From the NCBI GenBank assembly GCA_964551195.1, contig CAZKBI010000002.1, forward strand, positions 11,932 through 75,931: 64,000 nucleotides of DNA. The letters run 5' to 3'. Below, piece by piece: positions 32,425-41,728 of this stretch (positions are counted from its first letter, which is position 1; every line of letters begins with the position of its first letter). Below the pieces are notes generated by a model. That model saw only the letters and a list, made by a program, of their open reading frames with translations. It was not told the DNA's origin and searched no databases. The translations under genes were made by a program, and so were the position numbers. Source of the DNA: CAYZPB01 sp964551195 (GTDB lineage Bacteria > Bacillota > Bacilli > Tepidibacillales > Tepidibacillaceae).

Positions 32425-33453
32425 TTAAATAATTAACATAGCATCTCCGAAGCTAAAAAACCGATACCCCTCAGCAATTGCCTCCTGATATGCCCGCATA
32501 ATATTCTCTCTACCTGCCAGCGCGCTTACCAGCATAATCAAGGATGATTTGGGCAGATGAAAATTCGTTAACAATTGATCAACAGCTGCAAAATCATATC
32601 CAGGATAGATAAATATATCAGTCCAACCACTCGCCTCAGTGAACTGAACACTCTCACGGTCATATACCGTCTCTAGAGTTCGAGCTGTAGTTGTGCCAAC
32701 GGCAGTAAGCTTTTTGCCGGAGCGGCGAATCTCGTTAAGTAGTTCCGCATTCTCCGCACTAAGTGAAAAATATTCTGCGTGCATCTGATGGTCTTCAATA
32801 TTTTCGACATTTACTGGGCGAAAAGTACCCAGTCCAACATGTAAAGTAAGATAAATTATCTTAACGCCCTTTTCCTCAAGCTCAGCGATAAACTCTTCTG
32901 TAAAATGTAACCCCGCAGTTGGCGCAGCAGCTGAACCCTGCTCACATGAATAAACAGTCTGATAACGCTCCTGATCGTCCAATCTTTCTCTAATGTATGG
33001 TGGCAGTGGCATTGTCCCGAGACTCTCTAAGAGCTCATTAAAGACCCCTTCGTAGATAAAACGAATTATCCTACCACCCGCTAGCGTAATCTCCTCTACG
33101 ACCGCTTCTATAGCTCCATCACCAAAAATTATCCTGCTCCCCAGAGGCAAACGTTTAGCCGGCTTAACTAACGTCTCCCAACAGTTATCCTGTAGCTGTT
33201 TTAAGAGCAGAACCTCCACGCGCGCACCAGTATCCTTTTTAACGCCTAAAAGACGCGCTGGCAGAACACGTGTGTCATTAAGCACCAGCCCGTCACCAAC
33301 CTCTAACGAACTGATAAGTTCCTTAAAGTTGCCATGCTTAATGCGACCAGTCTGACGATTTAGTATTAACAATCGTGACTGGTCGCGTACTGATAAAGGC
33401 TGTTGAGCAATTAACTGCTCAGGCAGCTTAAAATCAAATAAATCAATCTTCAT
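32425..33453 (-). CDS. queA: S-adenosylmethionine:tRNA ribosyltransferase-isomerase
   Basis: 342 aa, complete. Family signatures: N-terminal FDFKLPEQLIAQQPLSVRDQ (about 6-25), GLVLNDTRVLPARLLG (about 55-70), AAPTAGLHFTEEFI (about 176-189), LHVGLGTFRPV (about 204-214) and FHLPKSSLIMLVSALAG (about 298-314). It transfers the ribosyl part of SAM to preQ1-tRNA giving epoxyqueuosine. Pairs with tgt directly downstream; no preQ1 synthesis genes (queCDEF) are in the window, so the base may be made elsewhere or salvaged. Confidence 0.97.
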   Translation of the reverse strand: MKIDLFDFKLPEQLIAQQPLSVRDQSRLLILNRQTGRIKHGNFKELISSLEVGDGLVLNDTRVLPARLLGVKKDTGARVEVLLLKQLQDNCWETLVKPAKRLPLGSRIIFGDGAIEAVVEEITLAGGRIIRFIYEGVFNELLESLGTMPLPPYIRERLDDQERYQTVYSCEQGSAAAPTAGLHFTEEFIAELEEKGVKIIYLTLHVGLGTFRPVNVENIEDHQMHAEYFSLSAENAELLNEIRRSGKKLTAVGTTTARTLETVYDRESVQFTEASGWTDIFIYPGYDFAAVDQLLTNFHLPKSSLIMLVSALAGRENIMRAYQEAIAEGYRFFSFGDAMLII

Positions 33454-33465
33454 ACAAGGCTCCTA

Positions 33466-35592
33466 TTAATAAATCTGTTTAAGCTCAATATCTCGATAAT
33501 AATATTCTAGAATCTCTTTATAATTATAGCCATCTGCAGCCATCCCGCGTGCACCCCACTGTGACATGCCAATTCCATGTCCCCAACCTTTGCCGTGGAG
33601 AACATAACTCTGAGCTTTAGACACGACATTTATAGCACCGGCTGCATTAAGAACTAAGTATTCATCTTGGTTATTGTTTGTCCTTGCCAGGGGAACAACT
33701 CCGCTAGCGCTTTCAACATACAACTGATTGCTCGCATTCACCCTTGATACTTTTTCATTACCTGCTCCCAGTATTTCTACTCGGCCAGTTTGTTCGATTT
33801 CGAAGTAGTTACTTAGAACGCCTGTAGATGTGGAACCTAGCATCGTACGATAATAATCCGGATATCTAATTGAGATTATTTCATTGCCATCCGCGAGTTC
33901 CATCACCCTGCCGGACGGTCCATATGAAGCAACTTTTAAATTGAGAATTGGTGATGTTTTTCCGCCGCCAGTATCAGATTGAAATTTATTAAACTGGTTA
34001 GTAATATATTCTGGAGAAATCGGACTTGTTATCCAGGAATATGCATTGTTTTCCTTGACTGTTTCCAGAATTGTTACCTGCTGGCCCAGATCTAATGTCA
34101 TTTTAACTGAACAATAGGCTGTACTTGGACCAGTTCGCATATTGACATTCGTTGCGTTCAAAGAACCAGTTCGCAGACCAAGTGCATTCTCTGATCCAGA
34201 GAGAGTGATAAAATCATTACGTACGTAGCCCGTTATCCCGCTTGGAAGAATCACACGATACCAATCATTGGCATTAATCTCTGCCTGGCGATCCCATTCC
34301 GACGCCTTTACATAGGTGGATGGTACATTATTTCCCCAGATTTCCGTTCCATGTGCAGTCATTCCCCCTGCATTTGCTGAATAGAATGTATTAAAAGTTT
34401 TACCTTTATAGAGAGCAACAAGGCCTTTGGTTTCATTAACTGCATGTGTCAGAATGCTTGCCTCTTGTGCTATGCCGAAATAAGCTTGGTCAGAAGTTGT
34501 ATCGTAAATATCGGCAATCGAATTTCTCGGAGTTAATTGCTTCTGGTAGGCAAAAGTTCTCGCGGTAACCGCTTGTGCCTTTTGTGCCTCTAGCGGCCAG
34601 CCACTATACATCTCTGAGCCAACAACCGACCATAAATATGTTTCGAGTGGTAGGAAGTTAACTAGAGCTAGTTCACTACTAAAGAGCTGCAGATTAATTT
34701 CTCCACGATAGCGGATTGAGTTGCCCTGATAGACACGCTCATCAATCTGTATCGTAGAATTGTCAGTTAAATTTGTTAGCTTAAGAGTTGAATTTTTGGA
34801 AAAGCAAAACAGATTAGAGATAGATAAGCTTGACCCTGAAACCCGTGCCAATTCCTTATGAATTACATAGGAATCACTAGCCGGTCCAGAAAGTGCAACT
34901 CCGAAGCTCTGTTCAATAGTTGATTTTAATTGATTATGTTCACTCTGATCTGCCGATTCACCAATAAAGACATAAAAACCTTGGTCACCGTTTAGATATT
35001 GTCCTGGATAAGCAAGATGTCCAGCACTATTTAATTGTGATGCAAAAGCTTTGGCAGCATCTTTACTTGCATAACCGCTCGCAACCCAATGACTACTGCC
35101 GATTACTGTACTGCTTAGTTGTTGCTCAGCAGCTATTACCTGCCTTACAGAGCCTGCTTGCGCCGCTGTTGCAAAATTACCCACGATAACCCGATATTTA
35201 TTAGAACCACCAAGTGGCGCTACCTCAATTACCGGATTAAGTTTGTGAGCTTTCACTAATTTAATCCGTTGAGCAAGACGGTCAGCTTCCTGACGGTCGG
35301 TCGTTTCTGTTACTAATAATGAATAACCTTCCAGCTGTAAACCAACCTTTTCCTTGCTGGTAGCATTATAAGTAAACTGTCCAGCTGCACCTGATGTATT
35401 ATTTATTTTAAAGCCATCCGTGCTACTCGCCGTTATTAAATTTTCGTAATTAGATTTACCTTGGAGCAACATAACACGGATCATACTGTAGCTGTTCGCT
35501 TGTGCCGTAATAGGAAGTGCCGTAAGCATAATTAACGCTACAATTATGAATAAGAGCGTTGTTTTTCTGATTCGTCGTCTTGTTAGTTGCAT
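33466..35592 (-). CDS. SpoIID/LytB-domain secreted protein with SPOR-like and SH3 regions
   Basis: 708 aa. Signal peptide or anchor (about 8-32), two SPOR-like repeats (about 88-160 and 163-230), then a SpoIID/LytB domain. That domain starts near 295 (SELALVNFLPLETYLWSVVG) and has the catalytic-type Glu in GSEMYSGWPLEAQKAQAVTA (325-344). It continues to NTFYSANAGGMTAHGTEIWG (401-420) and ends with the hallmark GKGWGHGIGMSQWGARG (667-683). An SH3b-like module (about 443-525, with NVNMRTGPSTAYCSV) is inserted inside it. SpoIID-type enzymes are lytic transglycosylases acting on denuded glycan. Presence beside queA is common in Clostridia. Not necessarily the sporulation SpoIID, which is usually shorter. 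ATG 35592 has AAGGAG upstream. Confidence 0.85.
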   Translation of the reverse strand: MQLTRRRIRKTTLLFIIVALIMLTALPITAQANSYSMIRVMLLQGKSNYENLITASSTDGFKINNTSGAAGQFTYNATSKEKVGLQLEGYSLLVTETTDRQEADRLAQRIKLVKAHKLNPVIEVAPLGGSNKYRVIVGNFATAAQAGSVRQVIAAEQQLSSTVIGSSHWVASGYASKDAAKAFASQLNSAGHLAYPGQYLNGDQGFYVFIGESADQSEHNQLKSTIEQSFGVALSGPASDSYVIHKELARVSGSSLSISNLFCFSKNSTLKLTNLTDNSTIQIDERVYQGNSIRYRGEINLQLFSSELALVNFLPLETYLWSVVGSEMYSGWPLEAQKAQAVTARTFAYQKQLTPRNSIADIYDTTSDQAYFGIAQEASILTHAVNETKGLVALYKGKTFNTFYSANAGGMTAHGTEIWGNNVPSTYVKASEWDRQAEINANDWYRVILPSGITGYVRNDFITLSGSENALGLRTGSLNATNVNMRTGPSTAYCSVKMTLDLGQQVTILETVKENNAYSWITSPISPEYITNQFNKFQSDTGGGKTSPILNLKVASYGPSGRVMELADGNEIISIRYPDYYRTMLGSTSTGVLSNYFEIEQTGRVEILGAGNEKVSRVNASNQLYVESASGVVPLARTNNNQDEYLVLNAAGAINVVSKAQSYVLHGKGWGHGIGMSQWGARGMAADGYNYKEILEYYYRDIELKQIY

Positions 35593-35622
35593 CGAGTCAG
35601 TCTCCTTTGCTTTTAATTTCTT
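35568..35622. repeat. 55-bp assembly duplication, left copy
   Basis: Identical to 35723-35777 over all 55 bases, and each copy abuts the N run exactly. It covers the first codons and ribosome-binding site of the SpoIID-like gene. This is the signature of two contigs that overlap by one k-mer and were scaffolded with Ns rather than merged. Confidence 0.95.
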
Positions 35623-35722
35623 NNNNNNNNNNNNNNNNNNNNNNNNNNNNNNNNNNNNNNNNNNNNNNNNNNNNNNNNNNNNNNNNNNNNNNNNNNNNNN
35701 NNNNNNNNNNNNNNNNNNNNNN
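35623..35722. other. Scaffold gap of 100 N
   Basis: Exactly 100 undetermined bases. Because both flanks are the same 55-bp sequence, the gap is probably of zero true length: merging the copies yields a continuous promoter, leader, AAGGAG and ATG for the SpoIID-like gene. Confidence 0.97.
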
Positions 35723-35777
35723 TGATTCGTCGTCTTGTTAGTTGCATCGAGTCAGTCTCCTTTGCTTTTAATTTCTT
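35723..35777. repeat. 55-bp assembly duplication, right copy
   Basis: Second copy of the 55-bp sequence. It contains a duplicated ATG (35747) and eight in-frame codons of the SpoIID-like gene that then run into Ns; these should not be annotated as a separate gene. Confidence 0.95.
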
Positions 35778-35784
35778 ACTCTAC

Positions 35785-35793
35785 ATTATAGCA
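35785..35793 (-). promoter_or_regulatory. Extended -10 promoter of the SpoIID-like gene
   Basis: Minus strand reads TGCTATAAT (TGnTATAAT). The -35 position holds only TTCAAT at 17 bp. After collapsing the artefactual gap, the start codon would lie about 35 nt from the predicted transcript start. Confidence 0.65.
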
Positions 35794-35814
35794 TATTCAC
35801 TTGTCATATTGAAT

Positions 35815-35848
35815 AAAAAAGACGATTCCCTCACTGGAAAGAATCGCC
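35815..35848 (-). terminator. Terminator of the ilv-leu operon
   Basis: 8-bp stem GGCGATTC/GAATCGTC (35848-35841 with 35828-35821; one G-U) followed on the minus strand by TTTTTTATTC. It is 15 bp after the ilvB stop and insulates the SpoIID-like gene. Confidence 0.85.
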
Positions 35849-35862
35849 TAAAAATTCAAATT

Positions 35863-37524
35863 TTATTCGGTTATTAATTTATCAAGTTCCGCGCCTGGTG
35901 GCACCATCGGTAGAACCTTTTCGTCGATATCGAGAACAAAATCAATCACGACAGGCCCATCAGCAGCAAGTGCTTTCTGCAGAATCACATCGACATCATC
36001 TTTCTGTGTGACACGATAGCTGGTGGCGCCATAGGCCTCGGCTAGCTTCACAAAATCCGGTCCTCGATCGAGAGTTGTCTCTGAAAAACGCTCTTCGTAG
36101 AACAGGCGCTGCCACTGTCTTACCATGCCTAAGGTACCGTTATTCATGACCGCTATAATAATGGGCAGATTATAATAAACTGCTGTTGCAAGTTCATTAC
36201 AATTCATTCGGAAACTACCGTCGCCCGCAATATTAAAAACAGTCATATCCGGTCTCCCAACCTGGACACCAATCGCCGCTCCTGTGCCATAACCCATCGT
36301 TCCCAGACCACAGGAAGAAATAAAGGTTCTCGGCTTAGTATATTTAAAGAATTGTGCTGCCCAAATTTGGTTCTGTCCAACCTCAGTTGCAATTAAGGCC
36401 TCACCCTTTGTTAGCTCATCAATACGTTCAATGATATATTGCGGACGAAGCACATCATCTTGCTTATATTTAAGTGGGTGCTCCTCTTTGATTTTCATAA
36501 CCTCATCATACCAAGGGCCTTTCTCCGTTTGTTTAATACTTTTATTAAGCTGTGCGAGAATGCCTTTAACATCTCCAATAATATGATGTGTTGTTTGAAT
36601 ATTTTTATTTATCTCAGCCGGATCTATATCAATCTGAATAATTTTTGCTGCCGGCGCAAAACGATCCGCGCGACTTATCACTCGATCACTAAAGCGCACT
36701 CCTACTGCAATCAAGAGATCACACTTGGTAACGGCTATGTTTGATGCCTTTGTTCCGTGCATTCCAATCATTCCAGTAAATAGTTCATCATTTCCCGGGT
36801 AACCACCCAGACCCATCATGCTCGCAGCAACTGGTGAATTGATTTTACGTGCAAACTCAGTTAACTCCTCATTTGCATCAGAGAAAACAACCCCACCCCC
36901 ACTATAAATAAATGGCCTTTTGGCTTTTTTAATCATTTCTACTGCAGTTTCAATATCTTCCTTTGAAGCTTCAGTTATTTTTATAATTTCACGCGGTTGC
37001 TCGGGAGTATAATCTGTCGATAGGACGGTTACGTCCTTTGGAATATCGATTAGAACTGGTCCCGGTCTTCCTTCTTGGGCAATATAGAAAGCACGTCGGA
37101 TTGTCTCAGCTAGATCCTTAACATCCTTGACAATAAAATTATGTTTTGTAATCGGCATTGTAACTCCTGCAATATCAATTTCTTGGAAGCTATCCTTACC
37201 AAGTAATGGCACAGCAACGTTACCAGTGATAACTATTAAGGGAATTGAATCCATGTAAGCAGTTGCAATACCAGTAACAGTATTGGTTGCGCCCGGTCCA
37301 GAGGTAGCGATACAGACTCCAACTTTACCAGTCGCTCGCGCATAGCCATCAGCAGCATGCGAAGCTCCTTGCTCATGTGATGTTAGTATGTTTCTAATCT
37401 TATCCCGACTCTTATATAGCTCATCAAAAATATTCAATACCGTTCCGCCAGGAATTCCGAAAACAGTATCCACATCCTGCTCTTTCAAACATTCAATAAT
37501 TATTTCTGCTCCTGTTAATCGCAT
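35863..37524 (-). CDS. ilvB: Acetolactate synthase large (catalytic) subunit
   Basis: 553 aa ThDP enzyme. Catalytic Glu in NILTSHEQGASHAADGYARA (about 44-63), FAD/oxygen-pocket region with KDSFQEIDIAGVTMPITKHN (about 109-128), and ThDP/Mg-binding NIAGDGSFRMNCNELATAVY (about 433-452) with VMNNGTLGMVRQWQRLFYEE nearby. It condenses pyruvate to acetolactate (Val, Leu) or pyruvate with 2-oxobutyrate (Ile). It is the last gene of the operon, ten genes away from its regulatory subunit ilvN, which is unusual. AGGGGAGG precedes ATG 37524. Confidence 0.96.
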   Translation of the reverse strand: MRLTGAEIIIECLKEQDVDTVFGIPGGTVLNIFDELYKSRDKIRNILTSHEQGASHAADGYARATGKVGVCIATSGPGATNTVTGIATAYMDSIPLIVITGNVAVPLLGKDSFQEIDIAGVTMPITKHNFIVKDVKDLAETIRRAFYIAQEGRPGPVLIDIPKDVTVLSTDYTPEQPREIIKITEASKEDIETAVEMIKKAKRPFIYSGGGVVFSDANEELTEFARKINSPVAASMMGLGGYPGNDELFTGMIGMHGTKASNIAVTKCDLLIAVGVRFSDRVISRADRFAPAAKIIQIDIDPAEINKNIQTTHHIIGDVKGILAQLNKSIKQTEKGPWYDEVMKIKEEHPLKYKQDDVLRPQYIIERIDELTKGEALIATEVGQNQIWAAQFFKYTKPRTFISSCGLGTMGYGTGAAIGVQVGRPDMTVFNIAGDGSFRMNCNELATAVYYNLPIIIAVMNNGTLGMVRQWQRLFYEERFSETTLDRGPDFVKLAEAYGATSYRVTQKDDVDVILQKALAADGPVVIDFVLDIDEKVLPMVPPGAELDKLITE

Positions 37525-37548
37525 CTCTTTTTCCTCCCCTAAAGTCCT

Positions 37549-39210
37549 CTATATTTTGAGAACTGCACCAGTACTAGCTGAACTAACAAGCTTCGCGTAG
37601 CGCGCTAAATAACCTTTTTTGATTTTCGGCTCTGGTGCCGTCCAATCCTTCATTCTTTCCGCAAATTCTTCTTCACTTAACTCAATTTCCAGTGTGCCAG
37701 CATACATATCAATCGCAATCATATCGCCATCACGGACAAAAGCAATGGGCCCTCCCTCAGCTGCTTCCGGTGAAACGTGACCAATTGATGCACCTTTTGT
37801 TGCTCCGCTAAAACGTCCATCAGTGATTAGCGCAACATCGCGATCAAGTCCCATGCCAGCTAGCGAAGAGGTTGCCGCTAACATCTCTTTCATACCCGGA
37901 CCACCCTTAGGGCCCTCATAACGAATGACAATCACCTGTCCCTTTTTGATACGATCATCCTGGATTGCCGCAAGTACCTCCTCCTCGGAGTTAAAGACAA
38001 TCGCAGGCCCACGATGCTTGAGCATTTCCTCAGCAACAGCAGAGCGCTTAACGACAGCACCATCAGGTGCGAGATTGCCCTTCAGGATTGCAATTCCACC
38101 AGTCTCGCTGTAGGGATTGTCAATCGGACGGATTACTGCAGGATTGAGATTGACTGTTGATTTAATGTTCGCTCCCAGGCTCTGACCTGTAACTGTCATG
38201 TTATCAAGTGCTAGCAGGTCCTTTTTTGAAAGTTCCTTCATCACAGCACTAACACCACCAGCTAGATCTAAATCAGTAATATGGTGGCTGCCAGCTGGAC
38301 TAAGCTTACAGAGATTTGGCGTTTTAGCGCTGATCTCATTTACTAACTCTAAATCTAAATCTATTCCTGCCTCATAAGCAATTGCCGGTAGATGAAGAAT
38401 ACTATTTGTACTACCGCCAAGCGCCATATCAACAGCTAGAGCATTATGGAATGCCGCCTCGTTCATAATATCGCACGGCTTAATATCATTATCAATTAGT
38501 TTACGAATACCCATCCCAGCATATTTAGCTAGACGAATTCGTCTTGCCTCAACCGCTGGAATCGTTCCATTACCAGGCAACCCCATTCCAAGCGCCTCTG
38601 TTAGACAGTTCATGCTGTTTGCAGTGAACATTCCTGAACAGGAGCCGCAGCCAGGGCAGGCATTCTCCTCGTAAGAGCATAGTTCTTCTTCTGTAAGATT
38701 CCCAACCTGAAAAGCACCTAAGGCTTCAAATACCGTTGTCAGGCTAATATCTTGTCCATTAACACGGCCAGGCATCATCGGACCCCCACTAACAAAAATC
38801 GTTGGAATATTTAAACGTGCCGCTGCCATCAACATACCGGGAACTATTTTGTCGCAGTTTGGGACCATTACTAGGGCATCAAACTTGTGCGCCATCGTCA
38901 TTGTCTCAATAGAATCTGCTATCAGCTCACGTGTCGCTAGCGAATAGTTCATACCACTATGTCCCATGGCAATCCCATCACAAACTCCGATTGACGGAAT
39001 TTCAATTGGCGTGCACCCACTCATGCGGACACCAGTTTTGACAGCATTAACCAACTGATCTAGGTGGATATGTCCTGGAACAACCTCGCTTTTGGCATTA
39101 ACAACACCAACTAAGGGCTGAGCAAGTTCCTCATCCGTATAACCCATCGCCTTAAATAAGGAACGATGTGGTGCTCTGCTAGTACCCTTTTTTACATCAT
39201 CACTTCTCAT
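37549..39210 (-). CDS. ilvD: Dihydroxy-acid dehydratase
   Basis: 553 aa. Fe-S cluster cysteines: MVPNCDKIVPGMLMAAARL (about 116-134) and ENACPGCGSCSGMFTANSMN (about 186-205); substrate loop GGSTNSILHLPAIA (about 268-281); C-terminal DGRFSGATKGASIGHVSPEA (about 462-481). Converts 2,3-dihydroxy-isovalerate and -3-methylvalerate to the keto acids for Val/Leu and Ile. It is 24 bp upstream of ilvB and 11 bp downstream of ilvE in the operon. Confidence 0.97.
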   Translation of the reverse strand: MRSDDVKKGTSRAPHRSLFKAMGYTDEELAQPLVGVVNAKSEVVPGHIHLDQLVNAVKTGVRMSGCTPIEIPSIGVCDGIAMGHSGMNYSLATRELIADSIETMTMAHKFDALVMVPNCDKIVPGMLMAAARLNIPTIFVSGGPMMPGRVNGQDISLTTVFEALGAFQVGNLTEEELCSYEENACPGCGSCSGMFTANSMNCLTEALGMGLPGNGTIPAVEARRIRLAKYAGMGIRKLIDNDIKPCDIMNEAAFHNALAVDMALGGSTNSILHLPAIAYEAGIDLDLELVNEISAKTPNLCKLSPAGSHHITDLDLAGGVSAVMKELSKKDLLALDNMTVTGQSLGANIKSTVNLNPAVIRPIDNPYSETGGIAILKGNLAPDGAVVKRSAVAEEMLKHRGPAIVFNSEEEVLAAIQDDRIKKGQVIVIRYEGPKGGPGMKEMLAATSSLAGMGLDRDVALITDGRFSGATKGASIGHVSPEAAEGGPIAFVRDGDMIAIDMYAGTLEIELSEEEFAERMKDWTAPEPKIKKGYLARYAKLVSSASTGAVLKI

Positions 39211-39221
39211 TTTCTCACATC

Positions 39222-40106
39222 CTAATAGATTGGCTCACCTGTAGACTGAGTATATTTCTTAAAGGCAGCAATTAATTCTTTTGTAATTTGACCTACTTCA
39301 CCTGTATCACCAATCACTCGCTCGTCAACAGAGGTAACTGGTATAACTTCCGCAGCAGTTCCTGTTAAGAAGCACTCATCCGCCGAATAAACATTAAAGA
39401 GAGTAAACTCTTTCTCAACAACCTTATAGCCAAGCTCCTCAGCAAGGTCCATCACTGTTTGACGCGTAATTCCATCAAGGATTCCGACGTGAATTGGTGG
39501 CGTAATAATGACACCATCCTTAATAATAAAAATGTTGTCGCCCGTACATTCGGCAACGATACCATCATGATTTAACATCAAGGCTTCTTGTACACCTGCT
39601 TGATTCGCTTCTATTTTGGCAAGAATATTGTTTAAATAGTTTAATGATTTAATTTGTGGATCAACTATTGTCGCCATATTTCGACGTTGAGTAGCTGTTA
39701 CGATCGGCATACCCTTCTCATACATCTCGTCAGGATAGAGCGTAATTGATGCTGCAATAATGAAAATAGTTGGAACCTTGCTGTTCCTTGGATTTAAACC
39801 AAGTACACCAACACCACGTGTAACGACAGGTCGAATATATCCATCTACAATTTTATTACGACGGCAAGTCTCAATTAAAGCTTCCTTAAACTCGTCCTTC
39901 GTCAACGGCATTTCAAGCATAATCGCTTTAGCCGCGTAGAATATTCGATCAATATGTTCCTGACATTTAAAAATCCGGCCATTATAAACGCGAATCCCCT
40001 CAAAAACACCATCGCCATATAGTATTCCTTGGTCAAATACCGACACTTTGGCCTCCGACCTTGGTACATACTCACCATTTAAGTAAATAATCATCTCTTG
40101 ACTCAT
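39222..40106 (-). CDS. ilvE: Branched-chain amino acid aminotransferase
   Basis: 294 aa fold-type IV PLP enzyme. Motifs: VFDQGILYGDGVFEGIRVY (about 23-41), PLP lysine in VDPQIKSLNYLNNILAKIEA (about 146-165), and FLTGTAAEVIPVTSVDERVI (about 245-264). Transaminates the three branched-chain keto acids with glutamate. A D-amino acid aminotransferase or ADC lyase is the family alternative, but the EGIRVY motif, LTGTAAE motif and operon context favour IlvE. Located between leuB and ilvD. Confidence 0.95.
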   Translation of the reverse strand: MSQEMIIYLNGEYVPRSEAKVSVFDQGILYGDGVFEGIRVYNGRIFKCQEHIDRIFYAAKAIMLEMPLTKDEFKEALIETCRRNKIVDGYIRPVVTRGVGVLGLNPRNSKVPTIFIIAASITLYPDEMYEKGMPIVTATQRRNMATIVDPQIKSLNYLNNILAKIEANQAGVQEALMLNHDGIVAECTGDNIFIIKDGVIITPPIHVGILDGITRQTVMDLAEELGYKVVEKEFTLFNVYSADECFLTGTAAEVIPVTSVDERVIGDTGEVGQITKELIAAFKKYTQSTGEPIY

Positions 40107-40136
40107 CCCTGCATCCCCCTAATATTATTAGTTAAT

Positions 40137-41210
40137 TTATTCTAGAGCTTTTAGAATCAGCTCTCCCATCCCTCTAGTTCCAACCAGTTTCATTCCCTTA
40201 CTCATAATATCGCCTGTTCGATAACCGGCATTTAAGACTGCTTCCACTGCCAACTCAATCGTTTTAGCCGCTTCCTCTAAGTCCAAAGAGTAGCGCAGCA
40301 TCATGGCCACAGAAAGTATCATGGCAATTGGATTAGCGCGATCTTGTCCAGCAATATCTGGTGCGGAGCCATGAATGGGCTCATACATACCCAGACGCTT
40401 CTCGCCGATACTAGCAGATGGCAACATGCCAATCGAGCCAGTTATCATGCTTGCTTGGTCGGACAGAATATCACCGAACATGTTCTCTGTTAGAATCACA
40501 TCAAACTGTTTGGGATCCCTTACCAGTTGCATGGCAGCATTATCGACATACATATGATTAAGTTCTATCTCTGGGTAATCACGGGCAACATGGATAACTG
40601 TCTCGCGCCATAAACGTGAAGATTCAAGTATGTTTGCCTTATCAACACTAGTTACTCGCTTGGAACGCTTCATCGCAATATCGAAACCACGACGCGCAAT
40701 TCTTTCTACTTCATAAACAGAATATGCCATAGTATCATAAGCCTCTGGACCATACTTGCCCTCACGTCGACCTCGTTCACCGAAATAAAGGCCACCTGTA
40801 AGTTCACGCATAACCATTATATCAAGGCTGTCACCAATAATTTCTTCTTTTAGTGGGCAGGCATCCTTTAACGCCTCGTAAATAATTGCTGGACGCAAAT
40901 TTGCAAACAGTTCAAGTTGCCCCCGCAGTCCAAGTAAAGCTTGTTCCGGCCGCAAGTCACCATCAAGGTGATCCCATTTCGGGCCACCCACTGCACCAAG
41001 CAGAACGGCATCGCTCTTTTGGCAAGTTGCTAATGTCTCAGCTGGCAGAGGGATTCCATATTCGTCTATAGCAGCACCACCTGCTAGAACTTCAGTGTAA
41101 TTAAATTGGTGTCCATATTTGGCGCCAATTCGATCTAGAATGAGTATCGCTTGTTCAATTACATCTGGACCAATGCCATCACCTGGCACTGTAGCTATCT
41201 GATAATTCAT
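40137..41210 (-). CDS. leuB: 3-Isopropylmalate dehydrogenase
   Basis: 357 aa. Typical of bacterial LeuB: PGDGIGPDVIEQA (about 9-21), substrate residues LRGQLELFANLRPA (about 93-106), RELTGGLYFGERGRR (about 134-148), VTSVDKANILESSRLWR (about 191-207), and the Mg-binding/NAD region MFGDILSDQASMITGSIGML (about 244-263). Oxidatively decarboxylates 3-isopropylmalate; with citramalate-derived 3-methylmalate it can also produce 2-oxobutyrate in this pathway. The start overlaps the leuD stop by 4 bp. Confidence 0.96.
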   Translation of the reverse strand: MNYQIATVPGDGIGPDVIEQAILILDRIGAKYGHQFNYTEVLAGGAAIDEYGIPLPAETLATCQKSDAVLLGAVGGPKWDHLDGDLRPEQALLGLRGQLELFANLRPAIIYEALKDACPLKEEIIGDSLDIMVMRELTGGLYFGERGRREGKYGPEAYDTMAYSVYEVERIARRGFDIAMKRSKRVTSVDKANILESSRLWRETVIHVARDYPEIELNHMYVDNAAMQLVRDPKQFDVILTENMFGDILSDQASMITGSIGMLPSASIGEKRLGMYEPIHGSAPDIAGQDRANPIAMILSVAMMLRYSLDLEEAAKTIELAVEAVLNAGYRTGDIMSKGMKLVGTRGMGELILKALE

Positions 41211-41695
41211 TGGCGGCCTCCAATCTGATTGATCAGGCCATCTGCTTCAATTATTTCCTGCATGAACTTTGGAAAAGGCTCAGCCTGATAGCTTTCATCC
41301 TTGGTTTTATTAAAGATTTTACCTGTCGCAAAATCTATTTCTAATTGATCGCCATCAGTAATTTTCGCCGCTGCTTCCTCGCATTCGAGAATTGGCAGAC
41401 CAGTATTAATTGCATTACGATAGAAAATTCGTGCAAAAGTTGCCGCAATAACACAAGAAACTCCCGCCGCTTTGATAGCGATTGGTGCGTGTTCACGCGA
41501 TGAGCCACAGCCAAAGTTCCGATCCGCCACAATAATATCTCCTTGCTCAACGCGGTCAACAAAAGTCGCATCAAGATCAATCAAGCAGTAGCCTGCAAGC
41601 TCCTGTGGATCTGATGTATTTAAATAACGCGCCGGAATAATTACATCCGTATCAACGTTATCACCATATTTGAAAACTTTACCTTCAACCTTCAT
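41207..41695 (-). CDS. leuD: 3-Isopropylmalate/citramalate isomerase small subunit
   Basis: 162 aa, the short (archaeal/HacB-like) LeuD type rather than the roughly 200-aa enterobacterial form. Motifs: KYGDNVDTDVIIPARYLNT (about 10-28) and the swivelling-domain active site ADRNFGCGSSREHAPIAIKA (about 57-76). With LeuC it isomerises 2-isopropylmalate; the short types are often active on citramalate too. Overlaps leuB by 4 bp (ATGA). Confidence 0.94.
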   Translation of the reverse strand: MKVEGKVFKYGDNVDTDVIIPARYLNTSDPQELAGYCLIDLDATFVDRVEQGDIIVADRNFGCGSSREHAPIAIKAAGVSCVIAATFARIFYRNAINTGLPILECEEAAAKITDGDQLEIDFATGKIFNKTKDESYQAEPFPKFMQEIIEADGLINQIGGRQ

Positions 41696-41728
41696 AACAA
41701 TTCGCTCCCTTCAAACTGCTCCTTCGAC

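Noticed and set aside
35723..35777. Second copy of the SpoIID-like gene start as a truncated gene or true repeat
   Set aside because: It is exactly 55 bp and lies flush with the N run, which is an assembler overlap rather than biology.
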